DNA of 64,000 nucleotides from Flavobacterium sp. DG2-3 (lineage in GTDB: Bacteria; Bacteroidota; Bacteroidia; Flavobacteriales; Flavobacteriaceae), in NCBI RefSeq assembly GCF_030730925.1, contig NZ_JAVAMB010000019.1, positions 1 through 64,000 on the forward strand. The letters are read 5' to 3'. Below are positions 1 to 8,358 of this stretch, in pieces. Position 1 is the first letter of the stretch, and each line of letters opens with the position of its first letter. Position numbers and translations under genes: made by a program. Under the pieces are notes generated by a model. It was not told the origin of the DNA and did no database searches. It saw only the letters and a program-made list of their open reading frames with translations.

Positions 1-540
1 TAGCTTCGTGAGTAAAGATCTGCGCAGATTTTTAAAATAGAATCCATTAAAATCTGCTAAAATCTTTATAAATCTGCGTGAAACTTTTTTAATCATTCGT
101 AAAATACCATTAATATTTTTTCTCGCAGATTTAGCAGATAAAGCAGATTAGCTTCGTGAGTAAAGATCTGCGCAGATTTTTAAAATAGAATCCATTAAAA
201 TCTGCTAAAATCTTTATAAATCTGCATGAAACTTTATTAATCACTTCCTTAAAATCCATTAATGTTTTTCACGCAGATTTAGCAGATAAGGCAGATTAAT
301 TTATCAATTAAAGATCTAAGCAGATTTTAAAATAAAAATCTATAAAATCTGCTAAAATCTTTATAAATCTGCGTGAAACTTTTTTAATCATTTCATAAAA
401 TACCATTAAAGATTTTTCCACGCAGATTTAGCAGATTTTAAAATAAAAATCTATCAAAATCTGCTAAAATCTGAGCAAATCTGCGTGAAATAAAACTTTT
501 CCAGCCCTTCCAAATGAAAAAAATCCGCAAAATCTGCAAA
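1..540. repeat. dispersed GCAGATTT intergenic repeats
   Basis: This gene-free stretch is built from many direct and inverted copies of a short unit resembling TTTCACGCAGATTTAGCAGA. Bases 1-82 are repeated almost perfectly at 149-230. The same family recurs near 37.75-38.13 kb, 39.83-39.97 kb, 44.24-44.33 kb and 63.0-63.06 kb. Copies fold back on each other (TTTCACGCAGATTT against AAATCTGCGTGAAA). I see no ORF. From 540 to about 765 there is a short CTTTGCGCCTTAGCGCC-type repeat and then the purL promoter. Confidence 0.85.
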
Positions 541-765
541 ATCTGCGAGAGTCATGATTTAGCAGTATTAATAAAATTCCAGTTCACAAAAAAAAGGTAA
601 AATCACGACAATCCATTAAAAATAAAAACCTTCACCTGTTTAGAATAAAAAAACTTTGCGCCTTAGCGCCTTCGTGGCAGAAAAAAATAATTCTGCAAGA
701 AAAAAGCAATTTCAACTTTTTTTTAAAGAACAGTTTCCAAATTTGCGCTTACTATTTATTTACAT

Positions 766-773
766 TAAATTTG
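766..773 (+). promoter_or_regulatory. purL promoter -7 box
   Basis: TAAATTTG matches the Bacteroidota -7 consensus TAnnTTTG. A TTG at 743-745, 20 bases upstream, can serve as the -33 element. The purL start codon follows at 799. Confidence 0.6.
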
Positions 774-798
774 CAGCTCAATACAACAAACTACACAA

Positions 799-3700
799 AT
801 GATCCATTTCTTTGAAAACCAAAGCAAAACTGTTTTTGCCGTACAAACGCAAAACGAAATTTCAGCTCAAGACATTTCAAAATTAAACTGGCTTTTTGCC
901 GATGCAAACAAGATCGAAAAATCTGCACTGGCAGGCTTTTTTGTTGGTCCACGCGCCACAATGATCACACCTTGGAGTACAAATGCTGTAGAAATTACTC
1001 AAAACATGGGTATTGACGGCATCATCAGAATCGAAGAATTTCATCCTGCAACAGAAGATTTCACTGATTTTGATCCAATGTTATTCCAAAAATTCAATGA
1101 ATTAGATCAAGAAATCTTCACTATCAACATTCAGCCAGAACCAATTCTGGAGATTGAAGATATTGCAACTTACAACAAAGCTGAAGGTTTAGCTTTAAGC
1201 GAAGAAGAAGTTGATTACTTAAACAATCTTTCAGCAAAACTTGGAAGAAAATTAACTGACTCTGAGATTTTTGCTTTTTCTCAGGCAAATTCAGAGCACT
1301 GCCGTCACAAAATTTTCAACGGAACATTTGTAATTGATGGCGAAGAAAAAGAAACTTCTCTTTTTAAATTAATCAAAAAAACATCTCAGGAAAACCCTAA
1401 CGATATTGTGTCTGCTTACAAAGACAACGTTGCTTTTGTAAAAGGACCAAAAGTGCAGCAATTTGCACCAAAATCTGCTGACAAACCAGATTTTTATGAA
1501 GTAAAAGAATTTGATTCGGTTATCTCTTTAAAAGCAGAAACACACAATTTCCCAACAACTGTTGAGCCTTTCAACGGAGCTGCAACAGGATCTGGAGGAG
1601 AAATTCGTGACCGTTTAGCTGGTGGTCAAGGTTCATTGCCATTGGCTGGAACTGCAGTTTACATGACTTCTTACTCTCGTTTAAACAACGAAAGAAAATG
1701 GGAAAATGCAGTTGAAGAAAGAAAATGGTTGTACCAGACTCCAATGGATATTTTAATCAAAGCTTCAAACGGAGCTTCTGATTTTGGAAATAAATTTGGC
1801 CAGCCGCTTATTACAGGTTCTGTTTTAACTTTCGAACATGAAGAAGAAAATAGAAAAATTGGTTACGATAAAGTAATCATGCAAGCGGGTGGAATTGGTT
1901 ACGGAAAAGTAGATCAATCAATTAAACACAAACCAAAAGAAGGCGATAAAATCGTTATTTTGGGTGGTGAAAATTATAGAATCGGAATGGGTGGTGCTGC
2001 GGTTTCTTCTGCAGATACAGGAGCTTTCGGTTCAGGAATTGAGTTAAATGCGATTCAGCGTTCTAACCCAGAAATGCAGAAACGTGCTGCAAACGCCATT
2101 CGTGGTTTAGTAGAAAGCGACAATAATCCAATTGTTTCGATTCACGATCACGGAGCGGGTGGACACTTAAACTGTCTTTCTGAATTGGTGGAAGAAACTG
2201 GAGGTTTGATCGATTTAGATAAATTACCGGTTGGAGACCCTACTCTTTCTGCAAAAGAAATTATCGGTAACGAATCTCAAGAAAGAATGGGATTGGTTAT
2301 TGGTAAAAAAGATATCGATACATTGCAAAGAATTGCTGATAGAGAGCGTTCGCCAATGTACGAAGTTGGAGATGTTACAGGCGATCACCGTTTTACATTC
2401 CAATCACAATCTAACGGTTCAAAACCAATGGATTATGCTTTGGAAGATTTCTTCGGAAGTTCTCCAAAAACGATTATGACAGATAAAACTGTTGATAGAA
2501 AATATGCTGAAGTTGCTTACAATGCAGCAGATTTCGAATCGTATTTAAAAGACGTTTTACGTTTAGAAGCGGTTGCATCTAAAGACTGGTTAACTAACAA
2601 AGTAGACCGTTGTGTTGGAGGAAAAGTAGCAAAACAGCAAACTGCGGGTCCATTACAATTGCCTTTGAACAACGTTGGTGTAATGGCATTGGACTATTTA
2701 GGAAAAGAAGGAATTGCAACTTCTATCGGGCATGCTCCTATCGCTGCTTTGATTGATCCTGCTGCTGGTTCTAGAAATGCTATTGCAGAATCGTTATCAA
2801 ACTTAGTTTGGGCTCCAATTATCAACGGAATAAAAGGGGTTTCTCTTTCTGCAAACTGGATGTGGGCTTGTAAAAACGAAGGTGAAGATGCTCGTTTATA
2901 CGCTGCTGTTGAAGCTTGTTCTGAATTTGCAATCGAATTAGGAATCAATATTCCAACTGGAAAAGATTCACTTTCGATGAAACAAAAATATCCAAATGAT
3001 GAAGTAATTGCACCGGGAACGGTAATTATTTCTGCTGCTGGAAACTGTACAGATATTAAAAAAGTAGTAGAGCCTGTTTTACAAAAAGACGGAGATTCAA
3101 TCTATTATATCAATTTGTCTCAAGATGATTTCAAACTTGGAGGTTCATCTTTTGCACAAATTAGAAATGCAATTGGAAACGAAACTTCTACTATTAAAGA
3201 TTCGGCTTTCTTCAAAAATGCATTTAATACGATTCAGGAATTAATCGTTGAAAATCAAATTTTAGCTGGACACGATATCGGAAGCGGTGGTTTAATCACC
3301 ACTTTATTAGAAATGTGTTTTGCTGATGTGAATTTGGGAGCAAAAATTGATTTCAGCGCTTTCGCGGAAAAAGACTTATTGAAAATCCTTTTCGCAGAAA
3401 ACATCGGAATCGTGTTCCAAGCCAACTCAAACGAAGCAGTTGAAGCTAGATTAAAAGCTAATGATATTGAATTTTTCAAAATTGGAGAAGTTCAAAACAC
3501 AGCTGTTTTGGAATTTGGAATTTATAAATTGGATATTCCTACATACAGAGACATTTGGTTCGAAACTTCTTATTTATTAGATCAAAAACAATCTAAAAAC
3601 GGAACTGCTAAAGCACGTTTTGAAAACTATAAAAATCAAGCTTTAAATTACACTTTCCCAAGTCATTTTACAGGTAAAGCGCCAGTAATTGATGCTTCTA

Positions 3701-4452
3701 AACCTCGTCCAAAAGCAGCTATTATCCGCGAAAAAGGAAGTAATTCTGAGCGTGAAATGGCAAACGCTATGTACTTGGCTGGATTTGATGTAAAAGACGT
3801 TCACATGACCGATTTAATTTCAGGTCGCGAAACGTTAGAAGATATTCAGTTTATTGGTGCTGTTGGAGGTTTCTCTAACTCAGATGTTTTAGGTTCTGCT
3901 AAAGGATGGGCTGGAGCTTTCTTATACAACGAAAAAGCAAAAACAGCTTTAGATAATTTCTTTAAAAGAGAAGATACTTTATCTGTCGGAATCTGTAATG
4001 GATGCCAATTGTTTATGGAATTGGAAGTAATTAATCCAGAGCATGAAGTGCACGGAAAAATGCTTCATAATGACAGTAACAAACACGAAAGTATTTTTAC
4101 TTCTGTAAAAATTCAGGAAAACAACTCTGTAATGTTATCAACATTGGCAGGAAGCACTTTAGGAGTTTGGGTTTCTCACGGAGAAGGTAAATTTAATTTA
4201 CCAATGGGTGAAGAAAACTACAACATTGTTTCTAAATATGCTTACGAAGGATATCCAGCAAACCCGAACGGTTCTCATTATGATGTAGCTATGATGTGCG
4301 ACAAAACAGGAAGACATTTGGTTACAATGCCTCATATTGAGCGTTCTACTTTCCAATGGAACTGGGCACATTATCCAAAAGATAGAAATGACGAATACAC
4401 TCCTTGGCATGAAGCGTTTGTCAACGCCAGAAAATGGATTGAAAAAAACTAA
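799..4452 (+). CDS. purL: phosphoribosylformylglycinamidine synthase (large, single-chain type)
   Basis: This enzyme converts FGAR, glutamine and ATP to FGAM in the fourth step of cytosolic purine synthesis. The 1217-residue length is that of the one-chain PurL of Gram-negative bacteria, with an N-terminal domain, two AIR-synthase-like halves and a C-terminal glutamine amidotransferase. The amidotransferase nucleophile lies in GICNGCQ (C1066), and the PHIERS motif near the C-terminus carries the His and Glu of the catalytic triad. NSEHCRHK near residue 163 and the SLKAETHNFPT segment are typical of the family. The gene stands alone behind its own promoter and is followed by a terminator. No frameshift is seen. 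Confidence 0.97.
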   Translation: MIHFFENQSKTVFAVQTQNEISAQDISKLNWLFADANKIEKSALAGFFVGPRATMITPWSTNAVEITQNMGIDGIIRIEEFHPATEDFTDFDPMLFQKFNELDQEIFTINIQPEPILEIEDIATYNKAEGLALSEEEVDYLNNLSAKLGRKLTDSEIFAFSQANSEHCRHKIFNGTFVIDGEEKETSLFKLIKKTSQENPNDIVSAYKDNVAFVKGPKVQQFAPKSADKPDFYEVKEFDSVISLKAETHNFPTTVEPFNGAATGSGGEIRDRLAGGQGSLPLAGTAVYMTSYSRLNNERKWENAVEERKWLYQTPMDILIKASNGASDFGNKFGQPLITGSVLTFEHEEENRKIGYDKVIMQAGGIGYGKVDQSIKHKPKEGDKIVILGGENYRIGMGGAAVSSADTGAFGSGIELNAIQRSNPEMQKRAANAIRGLVESDNNPIVSIHDHGAGGHLNCLSELVEETGGLIDLDKLPVGDPTLSAKEIIGNESQERMGLVIGKKDIDTLQRIADRERSPMYEVGDVTGDHRFTFQSQSNGSKPMDYALEDFFGSSPKTIMTDKTVDRKYAEVAYNAADFESYLKDVLRLEAVASKDWLTNKVDRCVGGKVAKQQTAGPLQLPLNNVGVMALDYLGKEGIATSIGHAPIAALIDPAAGSRNAIAESLSNLVWAPIINGIKGVSLSANWMWACKNEGEDARLYAAVEACSEFAIELGINIPTGKDSLSMKQKYPNDEVIAPGTVIISAAGNCTDIKKVVEPVLQKDGDSIYYINLSQDDFKLGGSSFAQIRNAIGNETSTIKDSAFFKNAFNTIQELIVENQILAGHDIGSGGLITTLLEMCFADVNLGAKIDFSAFAEKDLLKILFAENIGIVFQANSNEAVEARLKANDIEFFKIGEVQNTAVLEFGIYKLDIPTYRDIWFETSYLLDQKQSKNGTAKARFENYKNQALNYTFPSHFTGKAPVIDASKPRPKAAIIREKGSNSEREMANAMYLAGFDVKDVHMTDLISGRETLEDIQFIGAVGGFSNSDVLGSAKGWAGAFLYNEKAKTALDNFFKREDTLSVGICNGCQLFMELEVINPEHEVHGKMLHNDSNKHESIFTSVKIQENNSVMLSTLAGSTLGVWVSHGEGKFNLPMGEENYNIVSKYAYEGYPANPNGSHYDVAMMCDKTGRHLVTMPHIERSTFQWNWAHYPKDRNDEYTPWHEAFVNARKWIEKN

Positions 4453-4468
4453 AAATATATTTATAACT

Positions 4469-4499
4469 AAAACGCTCGAATTTTATCGAGCGTTTTTTT
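4469..4499 (+). terminator. purL terminator
   Basis: AAACGCTCGA and TCGAGCGTTT form a 10-bp stem around a short loop and are followed by a T run, directly downstream of purL. Confidence 0.85.
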
Positions 4500-4500
4500 A

Positions 4501-4565
4501 TAGCCACGAATTCACGAATTTCATTAATTCAATTTTTGCTAATAAAATTCGTGAATTCGTGGCTA
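4501..4565. repeat. 21-bp perfect inverted repeat between convergent genes
   Basis: The left arm 4501-4521 begins TAGCCACGAATTCACG, and the right arm 4545-4565 is its exact reverse complement. The repeat lies between the convergent purL and hypE genes. It may act as a bidirectional terminator or be a dispersed palindromic repeat. Confidence 0.8.
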
Positions 4566-4572
4566 TACAATA

Positions 4573-5583
4573 TTAACAAATTCTCGGCAATTGCTCACCA
4601 ACCAAAGGATTCACAACTCTTTTTCCTCCAAAACTGCTTTCAATAACTATTTTTGAAGGATGCTCAGCTGTAATAAAACCTATCTCTGAAGCATTTGAAT
4701 TTTCTTTTTGTAAAATTTCTAAAACTTCTGTCTTGATTTCAGGCGCAGCGATGCAGACAAAAATTCCTTCATTGGCAACATATAAAGGATCTAAACCTAG
4801 CAATTCGCAGGCACTTCTCACCTGATTCTGTACCTTTATTTTTTCTTCAAAAATGGAAATGCCAAAATTAATTTCTGTTGTTATTTCGTGTAAAACCGAA
4901 GCAAGTCCGCCTCGTGTAGCATCTCTTAAAAAGTGAATTTTACCTCCAAATCTCTCTATTAAATTTGCCACAACGTGATTTAAATTGGTAGTATCACTCA
5001 AAATATCACTTTCAAATTCCAGACCCTCGCGTTGAGACATAATAGCCATTCCATGCGAAGCGATCGGTCCATTTATAATAATTGCATCATTCTCTCGAAT
5101 GTTTTGAATTTTTATAGCTGCCCTTTCATGAATTACTCCAATTCCAGAAGTATTGATATAAATTTGATCTCCTTTTCCTTTCTCTACAACTTTAGTATCA
5201 CCTGTAACGATTTGCACATTAGCCTTATCTGCCGCAATTTTTATAGATTTAATGATTTCTGTAAATTTATCCAGACTAAAACCTTCTTCTATAATTAATG
5301 CCAGAGATAAAAATTTAGGAACCGCACCACACATTGAAAGATCATTAACAGTACCATTTACGGCAAGTTCTCCAATATTTCCACCTTTAAAAAATATAGG
5401 AGACACAACATAACTATCGGTAGAAAATGCCAAATTTCCTTGAATATTTAAAAATGCGCCGTCATGACGCACTTCTAAAATATCATTTTTCAAAATCTTA
5501 AAAATTACTTCATTCAGTAATTTAGTCATATGTTCACCGCCACTTCCGTGATGTAAATGAATGACTTCTTTATTTTTATTCAT
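4573..5583 (-). CDS. hypE: hydrogenase maturation protein HypE
   Basis: HypE dehydrates the carbamoyl group delivered by HypF onto its C-terminal cysteine, giving the thiocyanate that becomes the CN ligands of the [NiFe] active site. The 336-residue protein belongs to the AIR-synthase-like ATP-binding fold. It begins with the HHGSGGEHM segment near residues 11-19 and ends in LPRIC, so the essential terminal Cys is present. It is last in the leftward operon hypA-hypB-hypC-hypE, 11 bases after hypC. Confidence 0.97.
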   Translation of the reverse strand: MNKNKEVIHLHHGSGGEHMTKLLNEVIFKILKNDILEVRHDGAFLNIQGNLAFSTDSYVVSPIFFKGGNIGELAVNGTVNDLSMCGAVPKFLSLALIIEEGFSLDKFTEIIKSIKIAADKANVQIVTGDTKVVEKGKGDQIYINTSGIGVIHERAAIKIQNIRENDAIIINGPIASHGMAIMSQREGLEFESDILSDTTNLNHVVANLIERFGGKIHFLRDATRGGLASVLHEITTEINFGISIFEEKIKVQNQVRSACELLGLDPLYVANEGIFVCIAAPEIKTEVLEILQKENSNASEIGFITAEHPSKIVIESSFGGKRVVNPLVGEQLPRIC

Positions 5584-5594
5584 TTCGCTAAAAA

Positions 5595-5831
5595 TTAAAT
5601 TTCTTCGCCCAATTCTTTCAGGACTTCCATCGTTCTTTTAGCTTCAATTTCATCAATGATTCCAATAGCCGCGCCAACATGCACTAAAAGATAATCGCCC
5701 ACTTTTGCTTCAGGAACGAGCGCCAGATTAACTTCTTTAATAATACCTTCAAAAGAAACATTTCCAATTCTGAAAGTTTCATCAAGTTCTATTACTACTT
5801 TTTCTAATAAACCAGGAACTGCTAAACACAT
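5595..5831 (-). CDS. hypC: hydrogenase assembly chaperone HypC/HybG
   Basis: This 78-residue protein starts MCLAVPG. The Cys directly after the initiator Met is the conserved residue that carries the Fe(CN)2CO unit with HypD and docks on the large-subunit precursor. The length and the GDYLLVHVG segment are normal for HypC. It lies 2 bases after hypB, so the two are likely translationally coupled. HypD is encoded in the opposite transcription unit. Confidence 0.97.
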   Translation of the reverse strand: MCLAVPGLLEKVVIELDETFRIGNVSFEGIIKEVNLALVPEAKVGDYLLVHVGAAIGIIDEIEAKRTMEVLKELGEEI

Positions 5832-5833
5832 AT

Positions 5834-6697
5834 TTATCGTTTTATAGATTGCGCTAAAAACTCATACCATGCAGATAACCCTTCTCCTGAAGTTGTCGAA
5901 ACCTCAAAAAAGGTCAAATGCGGATTGACTTTTTTAGCATATTCTTTTAATTTTTCTAAGTCAAATTTTAAATAGGGCAGCAAATCTATTTTGTTGATAA
6001 TACAGATTTGTGAACCTAAAAACATATCTGGGTATTTAAGCGGTTTGTCCTCACCTTCTGTAACCGAGATAATTACAACTCGTTTCAGTTCGCCCAAATC
6101 AAACATCGCAGGACAAACCAGATTACCAACGTTTTCAATCATCAATACCGAATCTTGAACTGGCTTTAATTCCTTAACTGCTTTCGCAATCATCTCGCTA
6201 TCTAAATGACAGCCTTTTCCAGTATTGATTTGTATCACAGGAACATTTAATTTGTGAATTCTGTCGGCATCGTTGGTAGTCTGCTGATCACCTTCTATAA
6301 CCGAAAATGCCATTTTACTTTTTAAATCTGAAATCGTTCGCTCCAACAAAGAAGTTTTTCCCGAGCCTGGAGAACTGACAAGATTAATTGAAAAAATGTT
6401 TAAGGCTTCAAAAAAGCCTCTATTTCGCTCGGCTGTCAATTGATTTTTGTACAAAATATCTTTTTCAAGCTGCACAATATTAATTTCATGCGAGTGATGA
6501 TGATCATGAATATGGTCGTGGTCATGGTCGTGACTATCATTATCGTGGTCGTGATCGAAATGATGTTCATGATGATGGTCTTCGTGATGATGATGGTGAT
6601 AATGTCCGGAATGATAATGAGAATAGAAGTTTTTATCGCCTATCTTGGTGAATCGTATTTCATTTTCATCAGAACTGCAGCCGCAAGTCGTACACAT
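5834..6697 (-). CDS. hypB: hydrogenase nickel-incorporation GTPase HypB
   Basis: HypB is a GTPase that works with HypA to load nickel into the hydrogenase large subunit. The N-terminus MCTTCGC is the high-affinity nickel site of the CxxCGC type. Residues about 27-70 are an extreme His/Asp-rich tract, a nickel store that the E. coli protein lacks. The P-loop SSPGSGKTS is at about 108-116, ENVGNLVCP carries the metal-binding Cys of the G domain, and NKIDLL is the guanine-specificity motif. The frame is intact across the His-rich tract. The complementary strand of this tract gives a spurious Met-rich ORF. Confidence 0.97.
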   Translation of the reverse strand: MCTTCGCSSDENEIRFTKIGDKNFYSHYHSGHYHHHHHEDHHHEHHFDHDHDNDSHDHDHDHIHDHHHSHEINIVQLEKDILYKNQLTAERNRGFFEALNIFSINLVSSPGSGKTSLLERTISDLKSKMAFSVIEGDQQTTNDADRIHKLNVPVIQINTGKGCHLDSEMIAKAVKELKPVQDSVLMIENVGNLVCPAMFDLGELKRVVIISVTEGEDKPLKYPDMFLGSQICIINKIDLLPYLKFDLEKLKEYAKKVNPHLTFFEVSTTSGEGLSAWYEFLAQSIKR

Positions 6698-6705
6698 ATA
6701 TAAAT

Positions 6706-7047
6706 TTATTTAATAATTATCTTTTTTATTTTTAATTCCTTTCCTGACAGTATCTCTTTAAATGGACTATTGCATTTTGGACAGCTGTCAAAACTTTTTT
6801 CTATCGGAAACTCCGTTTCACATTCGGCACATTTGGCTCTTCCAATTGGTTCTTCAACATATAATAAGGAGTCATGCAAAACGCTTCCGCTAATACATTG
6901 CGGCCAGACGAAATGAAAAGAACTTATTTCTACTCCCGATAATTTTCCAATTTCTAAATAAAGTTCTAAGACTTTTTTCCCTTTTATTTTATGTACTTCT
7001 TGCTCGGCAATTTTTACAATTGAGGTAACTACAGAAAGCTCATGCAT
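6706..7047 (-). CDS. hypA: hydrogenase nickel chaperone HypA
   Basis: This 113-residue protein starts MHEL, with the invariant His2 and Glu3 that bind nickel. A zinc site is formed by CAEC and CPKC in the C-terminal half. It is the first gene of the leftward hyp operon and lies 8 bases before hypB. Two ATGs overlap at the start (7047 and 7043), and only the one at 7047 keeps the MHEL motif. Confidence 0.97.
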   Translation of the reverse strand: MHELSVVTSIVKIAEQEVHKIKGKKVLELYLEIGKLSGVEISSFHFVWPQCISGSVLHDSLLYVEEPIGRAKCAECETEFPIEKSFDSCPKCNSPFKEILSGKELKIKKIIIK

Positions 7048-7107
7048 GATTTCTTTTTATTACAAATATTTTTTCAACCTCGCAAGGTAAAAACAAAAAA
7101 GAAAGTA

Positions 7108-7129
7108 AAAACTGACAATTATCAGTTTT
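7108..7129. promoter_or_regulatory. CRP/FNR-type operator between hypA and the hydrogenase genes
   Basis: AAAACTGA-CAATTA-TCAGTTTT is a perfect palindrome with the TGA-N6-TCA core spacing of CRP/FNR-family sites. It lies in the 167-bp divergent region between hypA and the hydrogenase small subunit, so one regulator could control both units. This is inferred from symmetry and position only. Confidence 0.45.
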
Positions 7130-7214
7130 GCGAAATAAATGTTTAGATAATTTTAGCCCCGCAAAAAATGTAAACAAAGTTTCTAAAACTGCATTTTTAT
7201 TAAACAGTATCAGT

Positions 7215-8342
7215 ATGGAGGAAAAAGAAAAAAGCAACGAGACCTATTATAATAGTATAGAAAGGCAAGGCTACAGTAGAAGGGATTTTTTAAAGTTTGT
7301 TGCCTATATAGGTGCTTACATGGGTGTTCAAAGTTCGGCAATTGGCCAAATTACTAAAGCTTTAGAAACTACTCCTCGATTACCCGTAATTTGGGAACAC
7401 TTTCAAGAATGCACTTGCTGCAGCGAATCATTCATTCGATCGGACCATCCTATCGTTGCTGATATTATTCTGGACAAAATTTCTTTAGACTACACTCTTA
7501 CGCTCATGGCGGCTTCTGGACATCAGGCTGAGGCAGCTAAAAAAGCAACAATGGATAAATATAAAGGAGAATATATCCTTTGTGTAGAAGGTTCTATTCC
7601 GATGGGAGCTGACGGAAATTATTGCTGTATTGGTGGAAGAAGTGCTGTTGAAATTTTAAAAGAAGCTGCTGCTGGAGCAAAAGCAATTATTGCTTGGGGA
7701 AGCTGCGCAACGTCTGGCTGTGTACAGGCTGCAAAACCAAATCCAACGGGTGCAGTACCAATTCACAAAATCATTACAGATAAACCTATTATTAATGTTC
7801 CTGGCTGTCCTCCTATTGGAGAAGTTATGGCTGGAATCATTGTGCACGTGGTTGCATTTGGAAAACTTCCAGAATTAGACAGTTCTGGGCGTCCGAAAGC
7901 TTTTTATTCAAAAAGAGTTCATGACAGCTGTTATCGCAGACCTTATTTTGACGCAGGACTTTTTGCAGAGAGCTTTGATGATGAAAATGCCAAAAAAGGA
8001 TACTGCTTATATAAAGTCGGCTGTAAAGGACCAAGTACATACAACGCTTGCGGTAACATGAAATGGAATGGTGGTGTAAGTTATCCTATTCAATCTGGAC
8101 ATGGATGCATTGGCTGTAGTGCCAATGATTTCTGGGATGCAGGAAGTTTCTATTCTAGAGATGCAGCAGTGAATCCGGGCAATATTGAAGCAAATGCTGA
8201 CACTTTAGGCAAAATAGCTCTTGGAGGAGTTGCGGCTGGAATTGGTGCACATGCCATTATTTCTAATATATCTAAAAGAAAAGAACTTACTCATAGAATT
8301 AATCAGGGAACTGAAAACGAAAAACATTTAGAGGATTTATAA
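7215..8342 (+). CDS. hyaA: [NiFe]-hydrogenase small subunit, Tat-exported, O2-tolerant type
   Basis: This is the Fe-S subunit of a membrane-bound uptake hydrogenase that passes electrons from H2 to the cytochrome b encoded downstream. The ATG at 7215 gives 375 residues and puts the twin-arginine motif SRRDFLK at 21-27. An upstream in-frame start at 7128 would put 29 unconvincing residues before it. The proximal-cluster cysteines are C66, C68, C69, C164, C169 and the PGCPP Cys. C68 and C169 correspond to the two extra cysteines (19 and 120 in E. coli Hyd-1) that make a [4Fe-3S] cluster and oxygen tolerance. A C-terminal hydrophobic helix after residue about 340 anchors the protein. It is close to HyaA over most of its length. 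Confidence 0.95.
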   Translation: MEEKEKSNETYYNSIERQGYSRRDFLKFVAYIGAYMGVQSSAIGQITKALETTPRLPVIWEHFQECTCCSESFIRSDHPIVADIILDKISLDYTLTLMAASGHQAEAAKKATMDKYKGEYILCVEGSIPMGADGNYCCIGGRSAVEILKEAAAGAKAIIAWGSCATSGCVQAAKPNPTGAVPIHKIITDKPIINVPGCPPIGEVMAGIIVHVVAFGKLPELDSSGRPKAFYSKRVHDSCYRRPYFDAGLFAESFDDENAKKGYCLYKVGCKGPSTYNACGNMKWNGGVSYPIQSGHGCIGCSANDFWDAGSFYSRDAAVNPGNIEANADTLGKIALGGVAAGIGAHAIISNISKRKELTHRINQGTENEKHLEDL

Positions 8343-8358
8343 TCTATAAAAAATAAAC

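Noticed and set aside
1..500. Regularly repeated units suggesting a CRISPR array
   Set aside because: The units vary in length and spacing, occur in both directions and fold back on themselves. There are no cas genes, and the same units lie singly at many other places.
6440..6703. Met/Val-rich frame opposite hypB
   Set aside because: It is the complement of the His/Asp-rich tract of hypB. Its composition comes entirely from the GAT/CAT repeats.
7040..7237. 65-codon frame on the minus strand upstream of hypA
   Set aside because: It covers the divergent promoter region and the start of the hydrogenase small subunit and has no family features.
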